Source of the DNA: Vibrio sp. Hep-1b-8
GTDB lineage: Bacteria; Pseudomonadota; Gammaproteobacteria; Enterobacterales; Vibrionaceae
Reading direction: 5' to 3'
Assembly: GCF_006124995.1 (NCBI RefSeq)
Contig: NZ_QEWN01000117.1
Coordinates: 1 to 52,492, forward strand
DNA length: 52,492 bases
Positions 1-8,369 of the stretch are shown one piece after another; position 1 is the first letter of the stretch, and each line of letters begins with the position of its first letter. The position numbers were made by a program, and so were the translations under genes. The notes below the pieces were generated by a model. It worked only from the letters and a program-made list of their open reading frames with translations, was not told the DNA's origin and ran no database searches.

Positions 1-290
1 TCTAGCGCAATGCGCAGCTTCATGAGAATCATGTTGTTGGTCAACGTAACTTTTGGCTTAGGTTGCTCGCCGTCTTTTTTGCCTCGCTTGAGGTTAATAA
101 AGCCATTTAAGAATACCGCCAACTCTTGATCCTTCATCTTAACGCAAGATTTGTCGCTTTCATCTTTTAACCAGTTTGTGACTTTATCTTGAGCCACAAT
201 GACTTCGGCCTGCTCGAAAGCTTTCATGATCTGTGCGTTTTTAAGGTTTAACGCGTGTTGGATACGACGTAAAATTTCGTTGTTAGTCAC
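1..290 (-). CDS. DUF1456 / YehS-like protein (N-terminal 96 aa, cut by window edge)
   Basis: The reverse strand reads from a GTG at 290 through the window edge without a stop. The translation starts with TNNEILRRIQHALNLKNAQI and later has AVFLNGFINLKRGKKDGE and NNMILMKLRIALD. These match the first DUF1456 repeat and the start of the second, as in E. coli YehS (about 156 aa). AGGAA lies 5-9 bases upstream of the GTG. The family has no settled function. The 3' part lies outside the window. Family assignment is by remembered sequence similarity. Confidence 0.8.
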   Translation of the reverse strand, partial: MTNNEILRRIQHALNLKNAQIMKAFEQAEVIVAQDKVTNWLKDESDKSCVKMKDQELAVFLNGFINLKRGKKDGEQPKPKVTLTNNMILMKLRIAL

Positions 291-872
291 TAGGGATTCC
301 TAAAATGAGTTCTAAGGGTGAATAAAAATCCATCAATCACATGCGATCTGTGGGTGTCTTTATTCAATAGCGTAGTTGACGGTGACTCTAACAGAGAACA
401 GGTTTCTTCGGTAGGTTAAAAAATGAAAATAAGACGGCCTATTCGAACTAGTTGGCGAAGTTGGTAAGACCCCACTTTCATAGACATTATGCTGATTAGA
501 AAAAGTAGGTCGATTCAGAGCTTATCTAACGTAACCGATGCTAATGTACTTCCCAGCTTGCTTAAGCAGACACGTCGGAAAATCATTGATATATCAGGTG
601 ATGGTGATCGCCTAACAACCAGTCATGTTAGGCGCGTTTTTAACTGAAATCGAATTAGGAAACAAAACCCATCCACAGCTTCCGCACACATTACTTACCT
701 TTCCATACGCACTGCGCGTTACTTTGATTGAAAATCGGTGTTGCACTTATTGAGCCGCCTCGCAAATCACCGCTGAATATTGCCGCTACAGTACAACAAC
801 TTGATTTAGGTTGCGTCATTAACCCTGGTTTGCTGGTATACGTTCGCTACTTTCAGTTAATTTTTTGTCGTT
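291..872. other. 582-bp intergenic region, one terminator, no confident gene
   Basis: This divergent region separates the YehS-like gene from the acyltransferase. It holds a strong rho-independent terminator at 609-641. A 52-codon ORF with ATG at 489 and TGA at 645-647 runs through the hairpin. It has no ribosome binding site and no recognisable similarity, so I do not call it. The terminator points rightward but no gene precedes it on that strand, so a short transcript from roughly 300-600 is possible. Confidence 0.5.
609..641 (+). terminator. Rho-independent terminator without an obvious upstream gene
   Basis: A perfect 9-bp stem (CGCCTAACA at 609-617, TGTTAGGCG at 626-634) with an 8-base loop is followed by CG and five T. 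No CDS on the plus strand ends here, so it may end a small RNA. Confidence 0.7.
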
Positions 873-1895
873 ATGGTAAGTAAGAAAATTCAAAGTATTG
901 AGCTCGGTCGAGTGATCGCTATTTTGGCGATTGCCGCCATGCATTGTCAGATGTTTTTAACCTATTGGCAGTTCGATGAAAACCCTTGGATAGGATACGT
1001 GTTTAATCAGTCTACTCGTTTTGCTGTGCCACTGTTTTTCCTTATATCTGGTTACTTGATCCAACCTAAGCTAGTGGCAGCTCCGCTAGAAACATTACAA
1101 CGTTATGTCTCCCCGCTTCTGCGTGTATTCATTGTCTGGAGTGTTATCACTTTAGTGATGCCTTTCAATCTAGGTACAGTGGCAGAATCTGGGTATCTGG
1201 CCGAGCATCAAGGGTACTGGGGCTACCTGGCACAATCGCCTCTTAACTCCCTGCTTGAAGGCGGTCTCGTTCACCTGTGGTTTATTCCAGCATTAATCTG
1301 TGCTGCGGCCATTGCGGCTTTACTGGCTAAGTTCAACAAGCTGGCACTGTTTATCCCTATCGGTGCCGCTTTATACTTTTACGGTGTGCTAGCGGGCAGT
1401 TATCAAGCATTAACTGAACTACCTGCTCCCTTTTTCACTCGTAATGGGCCGTTTTTTAGTACCTTGTTGTTTGCGATCGGCTTTGAGATACGTCAGCGCG
1501 GTCTGTCGATGACAGCCAAGCAGGCTTTACTGCTCGCATTTACCGGTATGGCGTTACATTTTTTCGAGGCTTGGCAGCTCACTCGTTTCGAGCAACCCTT
1601 TAACGCGAATGACTACCTGTTCGGCACCTTCGTTTGGGGAACAGGCTGCTTTATGTGGCTATTAGCAAAACCAAACTTTGGGACGGGACGCTGGTTAACT
1701 GCTCAGTCAAACTCCGTGTTGCCACTCTATGTTGCGCACCTGCCGATGATCATTGTGATGATGAATATCGCGGGCATGCTGGCATTAACGGGGTTTGCAA
1801 AAGATATGCTGCTGCTATTTGGCGCAACAGTCCTGACATTCTTGTTGGTGAAAGGGTTGGAGAGAACACCTCTCTACCATTTTTTATTCAGATAA
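873..1895 (+). CDS. Acyltransferase-3 family membrane protein (WecH/OafA type)
   Basis: This 340-aa protein is almost wholly hydrophobic with about ten membrane spans. It opens with a cytoplasmic stretch containing IELGRVIAILAIAAMHCQMF, the acyltransferase-3 N-terminus with its conserved Arg and His. SVPLFF-type residues (AVPLFFLISGYLI, near 51-63) and VHLWFIPALI (near 132) are also typical. The family transfers acetyl or other acyl groups to sugars of surface polysaccharides or lipids. Length and layout resemble E. coli WecH (331 aa). It stands alone, so the acceptor cannot be inferred. The ribosome binding site before the ATG at 873 is weak. A hairpin terminator follows. Confidence 0.85.
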   Translation: MVSKKIQSIELGRVIAILAIAAMHCQMFLTYWQFDENPWIGYVFNQSTRFAVPLFFLISGYLIQPKLVAAPLETLQRYVSPLLRVFIVWSVITLVMPFNLGTVAESGYLAEHQGYWGYLAQSPLNSLLEGGLVHLWFIPALICAAAIAALLAKFNKLALFIPIGAALYFYGVLAGSYQALTELPAPFFTRNGPFFSTLLFAIGFEIRQRGLSMTAKQALLLAFTGMALHFFEAWQLTRFEQPFNANDYLFGTFVWGTGCFMWLLAKPNFGTGRWLTAQSNSVLPLYVAHLPMIIVMMNIAGMLALTGFAKDMLLLFGATVLTFLLVKGLERTPLYHFLFR

Positions 1896-1906
1896 CTCCC
1901 CAACAA

Positions 1907-1934
1907 AAAAGCGATGGTGATGACCATCGCTTTT
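1907..1934. terminator. Bidirectional terminator between acyltransferase and MAPEG genes
   Basis: A 12-bp perfect stem (AAAAGCGATGGT / ACCATCGCTTTT) has a 4-base loop, with an A-run on one side and a T-run on the other. It can serve the rightward acyltransferase and the leftward MAPEG gene, whose stop is at 1961. Confidence 0.85.
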
Positions 1935-1960
1935 CGTTTGCTGCACCGGCGGCTAAATCA

Positions 1961-2347
1961 CTACCACATTTTGTCGAAAGGTAAGTGAATGATATTGAGC
2001 ACAATCAGTGCTGCCATCGCCAGAAACGTCAATTTCATTCCGCCAATACGTCCTTTTAGCCCATCCGCTAAAATTCCTTTGGCATGCATCACTCGACCTA
2101 CTACAAATACCACGCCACATAAGTGAATCAGCCATACACTTGCACCATTGTATTCTAGCGTCGCCATCATGATCAGCGTAATGGGAGTATAATCGACGGC
2201 ATTGCTATGGGCACTGCGCGCAATGGTGAGCGCATCAACACCACCATCAGAGTACTTTACCTGTGCTTTGCGCCGTTGCTTGATGACCTGAATCGATAGC
2301 CAAATCATCAATGATGCGAGAATCGCTGCGTACAACGCTGTAATCAT
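1961..2347 (-). CDS. MAPEG family membrane protein
   Basis: This is a 128-aa, four-helix membrane protein starting MITALYAAILASLMIWL. It carries RSAHSNAVDYTPITLIMMATLEYN and the later VVGRVMHAKGI, the MAPEG pattern (membrane-associated proteins in eicosanoid and glutathione metabolism), close in size to E. coli YecN. I chose the ATG at 2347 because GGAGAG lies just upstream and it overlaps the TGA of the ArsR gene by ATGA, which indicates translational coupling. A longer frame to 2401 exists but lacks such a start. The substrate is unknown. Confidence 0.85.
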   Translation of the reverse strand: MITALYAAILASLMIWLSIQVIKQRRKAQVKYSDGGVDALTIARSAHSNAVDYTPITLIMMATLEYNGASVWLIHLCGVVFVVGRVMHAKGILADGLKGRIGGMKLTFLAMAALIVLNIIHLPFDKMW

Positions 2348-2670
2348 AAGTTCTCTCCTTGAGCTTGAAATTGAGTTGCGCATTGCTCGTCTGCACAGCA
2401 TTCATCTTGGAGAAATCCAATGACATCTTCGAGACATTTGTAGTCGGTCACACAGTAAAGTGTTCGTCCTTCACGGCGTTGACTAATTAATCCTACTGAC
2501 GCCAAACTTGAAATATGGTGAGACAGAGTCGACCCTGGTATCGCTAATTTCTCTTGCAATGCACCCACGGTAATGCCTTGGTAACCAGCTTTTACAACAC
2601 TTTTATAGATGGACAGACGCACCGGATGACCGAGTTCTTTAAGCGCCTTCGCAGCCATTTCAAGATCCAT
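2344..2670 (-). CDS. ArsR/SmtB family winged-helix regulator
   Basis: A 108-aa protein starting MDLEMAAKALKELGHPVRLS. The helix-turn-helix is near 35-65 (AIPGSTLSHHISSLASVGLI), followed by the wing RREGRTLYCV. The C-terminus holds three cysteines (ECCADEQC), so metal or thiol sensing is possible, but the classic CxC(V/A)C motif in the recognition helix is absent. ATG at 2670 follows GGAG by 7 bases. An in-frame TTG 12 bases upstream is less likely. It is coupled to the MAPEG gene and probably controls this two-gene operon. Confidence 0.88.
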   Translation of the reverse strand: MDLEMAAKALKELGHPVRLSIYKSVVKAGYQGITVGALQEKLAIPGSTLSHHISSLASVGLISQRREGRTLYCVTDYKCLEDVIGFLQDECCADEQCATQFQAQGENL

Positions 2671-2880
2671 GGAAGACTCCAATAAAAAAAACAGATATTT
2701 CCAAAATAATCGAACTATTGATCAATAGCAATCATTGATCCTTCATTGCCACTCAATTGTATAACCAAGGTCGCGATTGGTTCATTAATCTATGGATTCA
2801 TCCCAACTGAGCTGAGCTGAGCGCACACTACGCTGGCGCAGCTTCTTGTATAGCTTCATCTTTGGCTAGCCATCACTCCC

Positions 2881-2908
2881 AAAAAAGGCAGCCTTGGCTG
2901 CCTTTTTG
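2881..2908. terminator. Terminator of the copper operon
   Basis: GGCAGCC and GGCTGCC pair around a TT loop, flanked by A6 at the left and T5 at the right, so it can work in both directions. It lies 16 bases beyond the stop of the cupredoxin gene. Confidence 0.85.
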
Positions 2909-2923
2909 GAATAAAGATGGAGA

Positions 2924-3445
2924 CTAAAGCGCCATCTTCTTAACCATGCCCGCTTCAGCGTGACCGGCAATATTACAGGCTAGCTCTACATTGCTATCGC
3001 CATGGAAATGCCATAGCAGTTGCTTGGCTTTACCAGGTTCAACGGTAACTGAGTTTCCTGAGTCGTGCATATGACCTGCACTCATGGTTTTCATCATTTC
3101 ACGGTGCTTCAGTTGCTCCTGTTCCGAGCCAATAGTGAACTCATGATTCATTTTGCCGGTGTTTAACACAACAAACTGAACCACGTCATTTGGCTCAATT
3201 TTCACGTCTTGTTTAAAGCGAATTTTCATATCATCACTTAAAAGCACGTGAACCACTTTGTCAGGTTTTGCGCCTTTTGCTGGCATGCCGACATCCGACA
3301 TCCCTTCCATATTCATCATCATAGAGTGGTCCATTTTCGAAGCGCCCATCTCACCATGATTCATATTAGCGTGATCAACATTGGCCTGTGCGCCCATCGC
3401 AGTAACGCTTAACATGATTGATAGTAGTGTCTTTTTCATTTTCAT
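2924..3445 (-). CDS. Periplasmic cupredoxin (CopI-like copper protein)
   Basis: A 173-aa protein with a Sec signal peptide (MKMKKTLLSIMLSVTAMGAQA) and then a His/Met-rich segment (HANMNHGEMG, MDHSMMMNMEGM) that suits Cu(I) binding. A cupredoxin domain occupies about 65-173. Its type-1 copper ligands are visible: His in KMNHEFTIG, then Cys, His and Met in ELACNIAGHAEAGM. Small periplasmic cupredoxins of this kind raise copper tolerance in other gammaproteobacteria. It is the last gene of the cus-like operon, 66 bases after cusA. Confidence 0.88.
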   Translation of the reverse strand: MKMKKTLLSIMLSVTAMGAQANVDHANMNHGEMGASKMDHSMMMNMEGMSDVGMPAKGAKPDKVVHVLLSDDMKIRFKQDVKIEPNDVVQFVVLNTGKMNHEFTIGSEQEQLKHREMMKTMSAGHMHDSGNSVTVEPGKAKQLLWHFHGDSNVELACNIAGHAEAGMVKKMAL

Positions 3446-3511
3446 TGTTCTTTCCTTAATTTCTAGTTTAGTTCGGCCTCAGAACATCCGGAGGCTGATC
3501 AAGTCGTAGGG

Positions 3512-6500
3512 TTATTGTTTATTTGGTTGAGCAGCCACTTCTCGCTGCTTCCACAATTTGAAAATCGCTGGTAACACCAACAGAGTAAGCAGTAGTGCTG
3601 ATGCCATACCACCAATCATCGGTGCGGCAATACGTTGCATCACTTCAGACCCCGTTCCTTGGCCGTACATAATCGGTATCAAGCCAATAATGACGGTCAG
3701 TACGGTCATCATTACAGGACGGACGCGGAGTCCCGCACCTTGGCGAATTGCGTCGGTGAGATCTTCCAGTTGCAGTGGCTGCTGATTATCCGAGGCTGCT
3801 AGTTTGGTGTAATGCCATGCCTGATTGAGGTAAACCAACATGATGACCCCAATCTCGACCGCGACACCGGCCAAGGCAATAAATCCAACCCCTACTGCTA
3901 TCGAGAAGTTGTAACCAAGGTAGTGCATCAGCCATAAGCCACCGACCATCGCAAGTGGCAAAGTCATCATGATGATCAGCACTTCGCCAATACGACGGAA
4001 GCTGAAGTAGAGCAGCAGCATGATGATGGCGATGGTGATTGGAACCACAACGCCCAAGCGTTCTTTAGCGCGTTCCATGTATTCGTACTGTCCCGACCAA
4101 ACCAACGAGTAACCCGCAGGGAGCACAAGCTGCTCTGCCACCGCCTGTTGTGCGTCGGCAACATAAGAACCCAGATCTCGACCATCAATATCAACAAATA
4201 CCCAACCATTTGGACGTGCGTTTTCGGTCTTGATCATCGGAGGGCCGTCTTCATAACGAATATCAGCAACATCCGCCAGTGCAATACGAGCGCCGTTGGG
4301 CGTCACCAGAGGCAGGTTCTGCAATTTGACCACTGAATCACGGTAGTCTTGAGGATAACGAACGTTGATTGGATAGCGCTCTAACCCTTCAATGGTTTCC
4401 CCGACATTCATGCCGCCGACTGCTGTGGAAACCACCTGCTGTACATCTTTGATACTTAGGCCATAACGGGCAGCCGCTCTGCGCTTGATATCAATCGTGA
4501 CATAGCGACCACCAGCAACACGCTCAGCATAGACAGAGGCCGTCCCCGTCACCTGATTTAAGATAGGCTCTAACTGAGCACCAATTTTCTCAATTTCACT
4601 CAATTGTGGACCTGAGATCTTGATGCCAATCGGGGTCTTAATCCCGGTCGCCAGCATGTCGATACGTGTTTTGATCGGCATGACCCATGCGTTAGTCAAA
4701 CCAGGGAATTGCACCAGTTGATCAAACTCCCGACGTAGCGATTCCGTTGTAACCCCTTCACGCCATTGATCGCGCGGTTTCAACTGAATCACGGTTTCAA
4801 TCATGGTGAGAGGTGCTGGGTCAGTCGCCGTGTCCGCTCGACCAATCTTGCCCCATGCAGTTTCCACTTCAGGGACGGTCATGATCAGCTTGTTGGTTTG
4901 TTGCAGTAGCTCACGTGCTTTACCTATCGAGATCCCTGGGTAAGTGGTCGGCATGTACATCAAATCTCCCTCATCCAAAGGAGGAATAAACTCACTGCCT
5001 AGCTTAGCTGTCGGATAGTAGGCCGATGCCATCAATGCCATTGCCAGCAGCAAAACACTTTTAGGGTACTTTAGGCTGAAGTTAAGCATAGGTTTGTAGA
5101 GCGCGATGAGTCCCCTATTGATTGGGTTTTTATCTTCAGGCAGAACTTTGCCTCGAATGAAATAGCCCATCAATACTGGCACTAAGGTGATCGCAAGACC
5201 TGCTGCCGCTGCCATGGCGTAAGTTTTGGTAAAGGCGAGTGGCGAAAACATCTTGCCTTCCTGGCCTTCCAGTGCAAATACAGGCACAAAGCTCAAGGTA
5301 ATAATTAACAATGAGAAGAACAATGGCGCACCCACTTCCTGAGCGGCATCACCAATAACCTGCCAACGGTTCTTATCCGTTAGTGGTGTGCGTTCTATAT
5401 GCTTGTGCACGTTCTCGATCATGACGATCGCCCCATCAACCATGGCGCCGATGGCAATCGCAATCCCCCCCAGTGACATGATGTTGGCGTTGATGCCTTG
5501 CCAATGCATGATGATAAATGCAGATAAGATACCAACCGGTAAGCTCAAGGCGATAACAAGCGAAGAACGAATATGGAATAAAAACAGAGCGCAAACTATC
5601 GCCACGACGATGAACTCTTCCGCCAGTTTCTTCCACAAGTTTTCGACCGCCGAATCGATCAGTGTTGAACGGTCATAAGTCGCAACAATCTCAACCCCTT
5701 CCGGTAAGCTTCGCTGTAGCTCATTGAGCTTGTCTTTGACGTTCGCAATCACCTGACTGGCATTCTCACCAAAGCGCATCACGATCACGCCACCAACCGC
5801 TTCCCCTTCACCGTTCAGTTCCGATATACCACGACGCATTTGCGGCCCGATGTTGATGTCGGCAATATCACCAAGCAGCAACGGGGTACCTTTTTGGGTC
5901 ACTTTTAGTGGCAGTGCCTGGATATCTTCTATGCTCGAGAGATAACCTGTGGTGCGAACCATATGCTCAGCTTCGGCCACTTCAACCACTGATGCGCCCG
6001 TCTCTTGGTTACCATTTTGAATCGCCATATTGACTTGTTGCAGGGTGAGGTCGTAGGCACGCAGCTTGGCAGGGTCAATTTGCACCTGATACTGCTTGAC
6101 CATACCGCCAACGGTAGCGACTTCAGATACACCCGCTACGGTTTGCAGCTCATATTTGAGGAACCAGTCCTGCAAACTACGAAGTTGCGCTAAATCGTGC
6201 TGGCCTGTTTTATCCTGTAAAACGTAGCTGTAGACCCAGCCAACCCCTGTCGCATCTGGACCTAACGTCGGCTTGGCGCTTGCAGGCAAATTAGGAGCAA
6301 CTTGACTCAAGTACTCTAAAACTCGCGAGCGTGCCCAGTACATGTCGGTATCATCGTTAAAGATGATGTAAACATACGAGTCACCAAAAAATGAGTAACC
6401 CCGTACCGTTTCAGCGCCCGGCACAGCCAGCATGGCTGTCGTTAAGGGATAGGTAACTTGATCTTCAACCACTTGTGGAGCCTGTCCCGGATAGCTGGTC

Positions 6501-6649
6501 TTAATGATCACCTGCACATCAGAGAGATCTGGAATCGCATCCACTGGCGTATTTTTTACACTGTAAAGACCCGCCAAGATCAGTGCGGCAGTCGCCAGCA
6601 ATACCAGTAAACGATTACTGATTGACCAACGGATAATGGCACCTATCAT
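3512..6649 (-). CDS. cusA: CusA-like heavy-metal RND efflux pump
   Basis: This 1045-aa inner-membrane pump matches the length of CusA/CzcA proteins. It starts MIGAIIRWSISNRLLVLLAT. The TM4 proton-relay segment DGAIVMIENVHKHIE and the substrate loop MPIKTRIDMLATGIKTPIGI are typical of the monovalent-metal (Cu/Ag) subgroup. It should take Cu(I)/Ag(I) from the periplasm and, with the CusB- and CusC-like partners, expel it through the outer membrane using the proton gradient. Its start overlaps the cusB stop by 4 bases. A parS2 site lies inside its 5' end, at 6554-6568. Confidence 0.93.
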   Translation of the reverse strand: MIGAIIRWSISNRLLVLLATAALILAGLYSVKNTPVDAIPDLSDVQVIIKTSYPGQAPQVVEDQVTYPLTTAMLAVPGAETVRGYSFFGDSYVYIIFNDDTDMYWARSRVLEYLSQVAPNLPASAKPTLGPDATGVGWVYSYVLQDKTGQHDLAQLRSLQDWFLKYELQTVAGVSEVATVGGMVKQYQVQIDPAKLRAYDLTLQQVNMAIQNGNQETGASVVEVAEAEHMVRTTGYLSSIEDIQALPLKVTQKGTPLLLGDIADINIGPQMRRGISELNGEGEAVGGVIVMRFGENASQVIANVKDKLNELQRSLPEGVEIVATYDRSTLIDSAVENLWKKLAEEFIVVAIVCALFLFHIRSSLVIALSLPVGILSAFIIMHWQGINANIMSLGGIAIAIGAMVDGAIVMIENVHKHIERTPLTDKNRWQVIGDAAQEVGAPLFFSLLIITLSFVPVFALEGQEGKMFSPLAFTKTYAMAAAAGLAITLVPVLMGYFIRGKVLPEDKNPINRGLIALYKPMLNFSLKYPKSVLLLAMALMASAYYPTAKLGSEFIPPLDEGDLMYMPTTYPGISIGKARELLQQTNKLIMTVPEVETAWGKIGRADTATDPAPLTMIETVIQLKPRDQWREGVTTESLRREFDQLVQFPGLTNAWVMPIKTRIDMLATGIKTPIGIKISGPQLSEIEKIGAQLEPILNQVTGTASVYAERVAGGRYVTIDIKRRAAARYGLSIKDVQQVVSTAVGGMNVGETIEGLERYPINVRYPQDYRDSVVKLQNLPLVTPNGARIALADVADIRYEDGPPMIKTENARPNGWVFVDIDGRDLGSYVADAQQAVAEQLVLPAGYSLVWSGQYEYMERAKERLGVVVPITIAIIMLLLYFSFRRIGEVLIIMMTLPLAMVGGLWLMHYLGYNFSIAVGVGFIALAGVAVEIGVIMLVYLNQAWHYTKLAASDNQQPLQLEDLTDAIRQGAGLRVRPVMMTVLTVIIGLIPIMYGQGTGSEVMQRIAAPMIGGMASALLLTLLVLPAIFKLWKQREVAAQPNKQ
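6554..6568. other. parS2 site 1 (inside cusA)
   Basis: TTTACA-C-TGTAAA at 6555-6567 fits the Vibrio chromosome-II ParB2 motif NTTTACANTGTAAAN. It lies in the coding sequence, reading Tyr-Ser-Val-Lys in cusA. Confidence 0.85.
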
Positions 6650-8358
6650 AATGCCTCCTTAGCGCGAACCAGTTGCTTCAATTGATAATCGGTGCCTTCT
6701 TTAGCCACTAGAAATCGAACTTTCTCACCTTCCTCAAAACCAGAAAGATCCACTTCATCTCCAACAGAAAAGTTCATTTCACCCGCTTGCCAGCCCCACT
6801 CGGCGACAGGCAGATGCTTTAAAGTGATCATATTGAAATCGGCCATCAGCATCGATATATCACCACTCATCCATACTTCAGCCGCAACAAGGCCATCGCC
6901 AACCTTGTAGTCGACGATCTGATATTTGCCTTCTGGCGTCTTCTGCATTGCAAACTCCAACGCCAGCCCTTGAGCCAGCGCATCAATGTCAACACCTTCC
7001 GCGAGATCAAAGTTCATCACCATGCCTGGCCAATTCCATTCAGGAACTGGCTGATGGCTGATTGTTAACATTCGGTGCTGTGCCATAACATCCGTTATTT
7101 CACCTTGCGCCCAAACCGTTTCAGCGGGTGCTTCTACACCGTTGATTCTTGACAGATCTGCACTTTGACTTGATTCAGAATCAAGCAGGAAGTGAGCCGA
7201 GGTGACGATCGCTTGCCCTTGTTCAAGCCCTTTAAGCACTTCGACTTTATCGCCAGCTTCACGACCGACTTCGATACGTGCAGAGCGATAATTTCCTTCA
7301 CCTTCAGCCAGTACCACACGAGCCATGCCTCCAGAACGGATTACCGATGAGCGAGGAATGGTCAGCACTTTTTCGCTACTTATAGGTTTAAGAGCAACAT
7401 TGGCAAACATATTCGGTTTCAGTTCCCCGTGAGGATTTGGGAACTTCAGACGCACGCGTAACGTTCGCGTATTAGGGTCAAGGATCGGATAGACATAGTC
7501 GACCTCACCCTGCCACTCACCACCTGGGATGGCATCAAGTGTCATCGACGCACTGCTGCCCTGTTTTATCCAATGAGCCTGTCGCTCAAACACTTCAGCA
7601 TCGACCCAAACCTCTTTCAGCGGTCCAGCACTAATGACTGCTTGAGCCGGAGATAGGTAGCCACCTTCACGAATATTCAGGCTAGCAATGACACCATCCG
7701 CTGGCGCTTTAATTTCGATGGTCTGCTGAGCCTGACCACGGCGCACGATGTCACTGATTTGCGCCCTATCGACACCAAGGGTGACTAATCGCTCAGTAGC
7801 CCCTTTAATCATGCCCTTACGTTGAGTCTGATGGGCACTGAGTAACTCTTCTTGTGCTTTGATCAGTTCAGGAGAGTAAAGAGAAAACAGCACACTGCCT
7901 TTTTCAACTTTTTCACCGACCGCGTTGATATAGAGTTTTTCAACCCAACCAGACACGCGTACGTTGGTCTGCCATAGGTTACTTTCATCAAAGGCGATAT
8001 AACCAACCGTTTCAATACGAGGCGCAAGTTCTGCAAGCTCTACCTGTGCGGTTTTCACGCCTAGATTGTTCTCCACCGAGGGATCGATAGTAACGGTACC
8101 AGGTTGGCTGGCTCCGTTATTTTGGTCTTCTGCATAAACGGGGATAAGATCCATCCCCATCGGTGACTTACCCGGTTTATCACGCTTGTAGTTTGGATCC
8201 ATCGGAGCAACCCAGTACAGAGGCTCACTGTTAGAGACAGATTCTGAAGCTTGCGCCACACTCATATCATGGTTTGCACTCGGCAAATACATGCTGGCCG
8301 CAAAGCCCAATACGCCACCCACTACTAAAGCCACGCTGGCTACTTTAAATGTCGTCAT
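6646..8358 (-). CDS. cusB: CusB-like membrane fusion protein with two C-terminal CusF-like domains
   Basis: A 570-aa periplasmic adaptor, much longer than E. coli CusB (about 407 aa). Order: membrane anchor or signal (1-25), heavy-metal-binding domain with WVAPMDPNYKRDKPGKSPMGMDL (about 48-73), the barrel-sandwich and hairpin adaptor region (about 90-400), then two tandem CusF-like domains at about 415-490 and 495-570. The first has the full Cu/Ag ligand set: His435, Trp443, Met446, Met448 in H-x7-WPGMVM. The second keeps His515, Trp523 and Met528 but has Gly where the first Met should be. It bridges CusA and CusC and hands metal to the pump. Confidence 0.93.
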   Translation of the reverse strand: MTTFKVASVALVVGGVLGFAASMYLPSANHDMSVAQASESVSNSEPLYWVAPMDPNYKRDKPGKSPMGMDLIPVYAEDQNNGASQPGTVTIDPSVENNLGVKTAQVELAELAPRIETVGYIAFDESNLWQTNVRVSGWVEKLYINAVGEKVEKGSVLFSLYSPELIKAQEELLSAHQTQRKGMIKGATERLVTLGVDRAQISDIVRRGQAQQTIEIKAPADGVIASLNIREGGYLSPAQAVISAGPLKEVWVDAEVFERQAHWIKQGSSASMTLDAIPGGEWQGEVDYVYPILDPNTRTLRVRLKFPNPHGELKPNMFANVALKPISSEKVLTIPRSSVIRSGGMARVVLAEGEGNYRSARIEVGREAGDKVEVLKGLEQGQAIVTSAHFLLDSESSQSADLSRINGVEAPAETVWAQGEITDVMAQHRMLTISHQPVPEWNWPGMVMNFDLAEGVDIDALAQGLALEFAMQKTPEGKYQIVDYKVGDGLVAAEVWMSGDISMLMADFNMITLKHLPVAEWGWQAGEMNFSVGDEVDLSGFEEGEKVRFLVAKEGTDYQLKQLVRAKEAL

Positions 8359-8369
8359 CTTCTGTTCCT

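Noticed and set aside
609..634. GCCTAAC...GTTAGGC resembles the outer core sites of an integron attC.
   Set aside because: Only 11 bases lie between the two cores, so the inner L boxes of an attC cannot fit. A T-run follows, and no cassette array or integrase is present. Best explained as a terminator.
489..647. 52-codon ORF in the left intergenic region.
   Set aside because: No ribosome site, no recognised similarity, and its 3' end is the terminator hairpin.
5388..5678. Open frames on the opposite strand of cusA and of other long genes.
   Set aside because: They lack ribosome sites and recognisable products. They reflect the codon use of the real gene.
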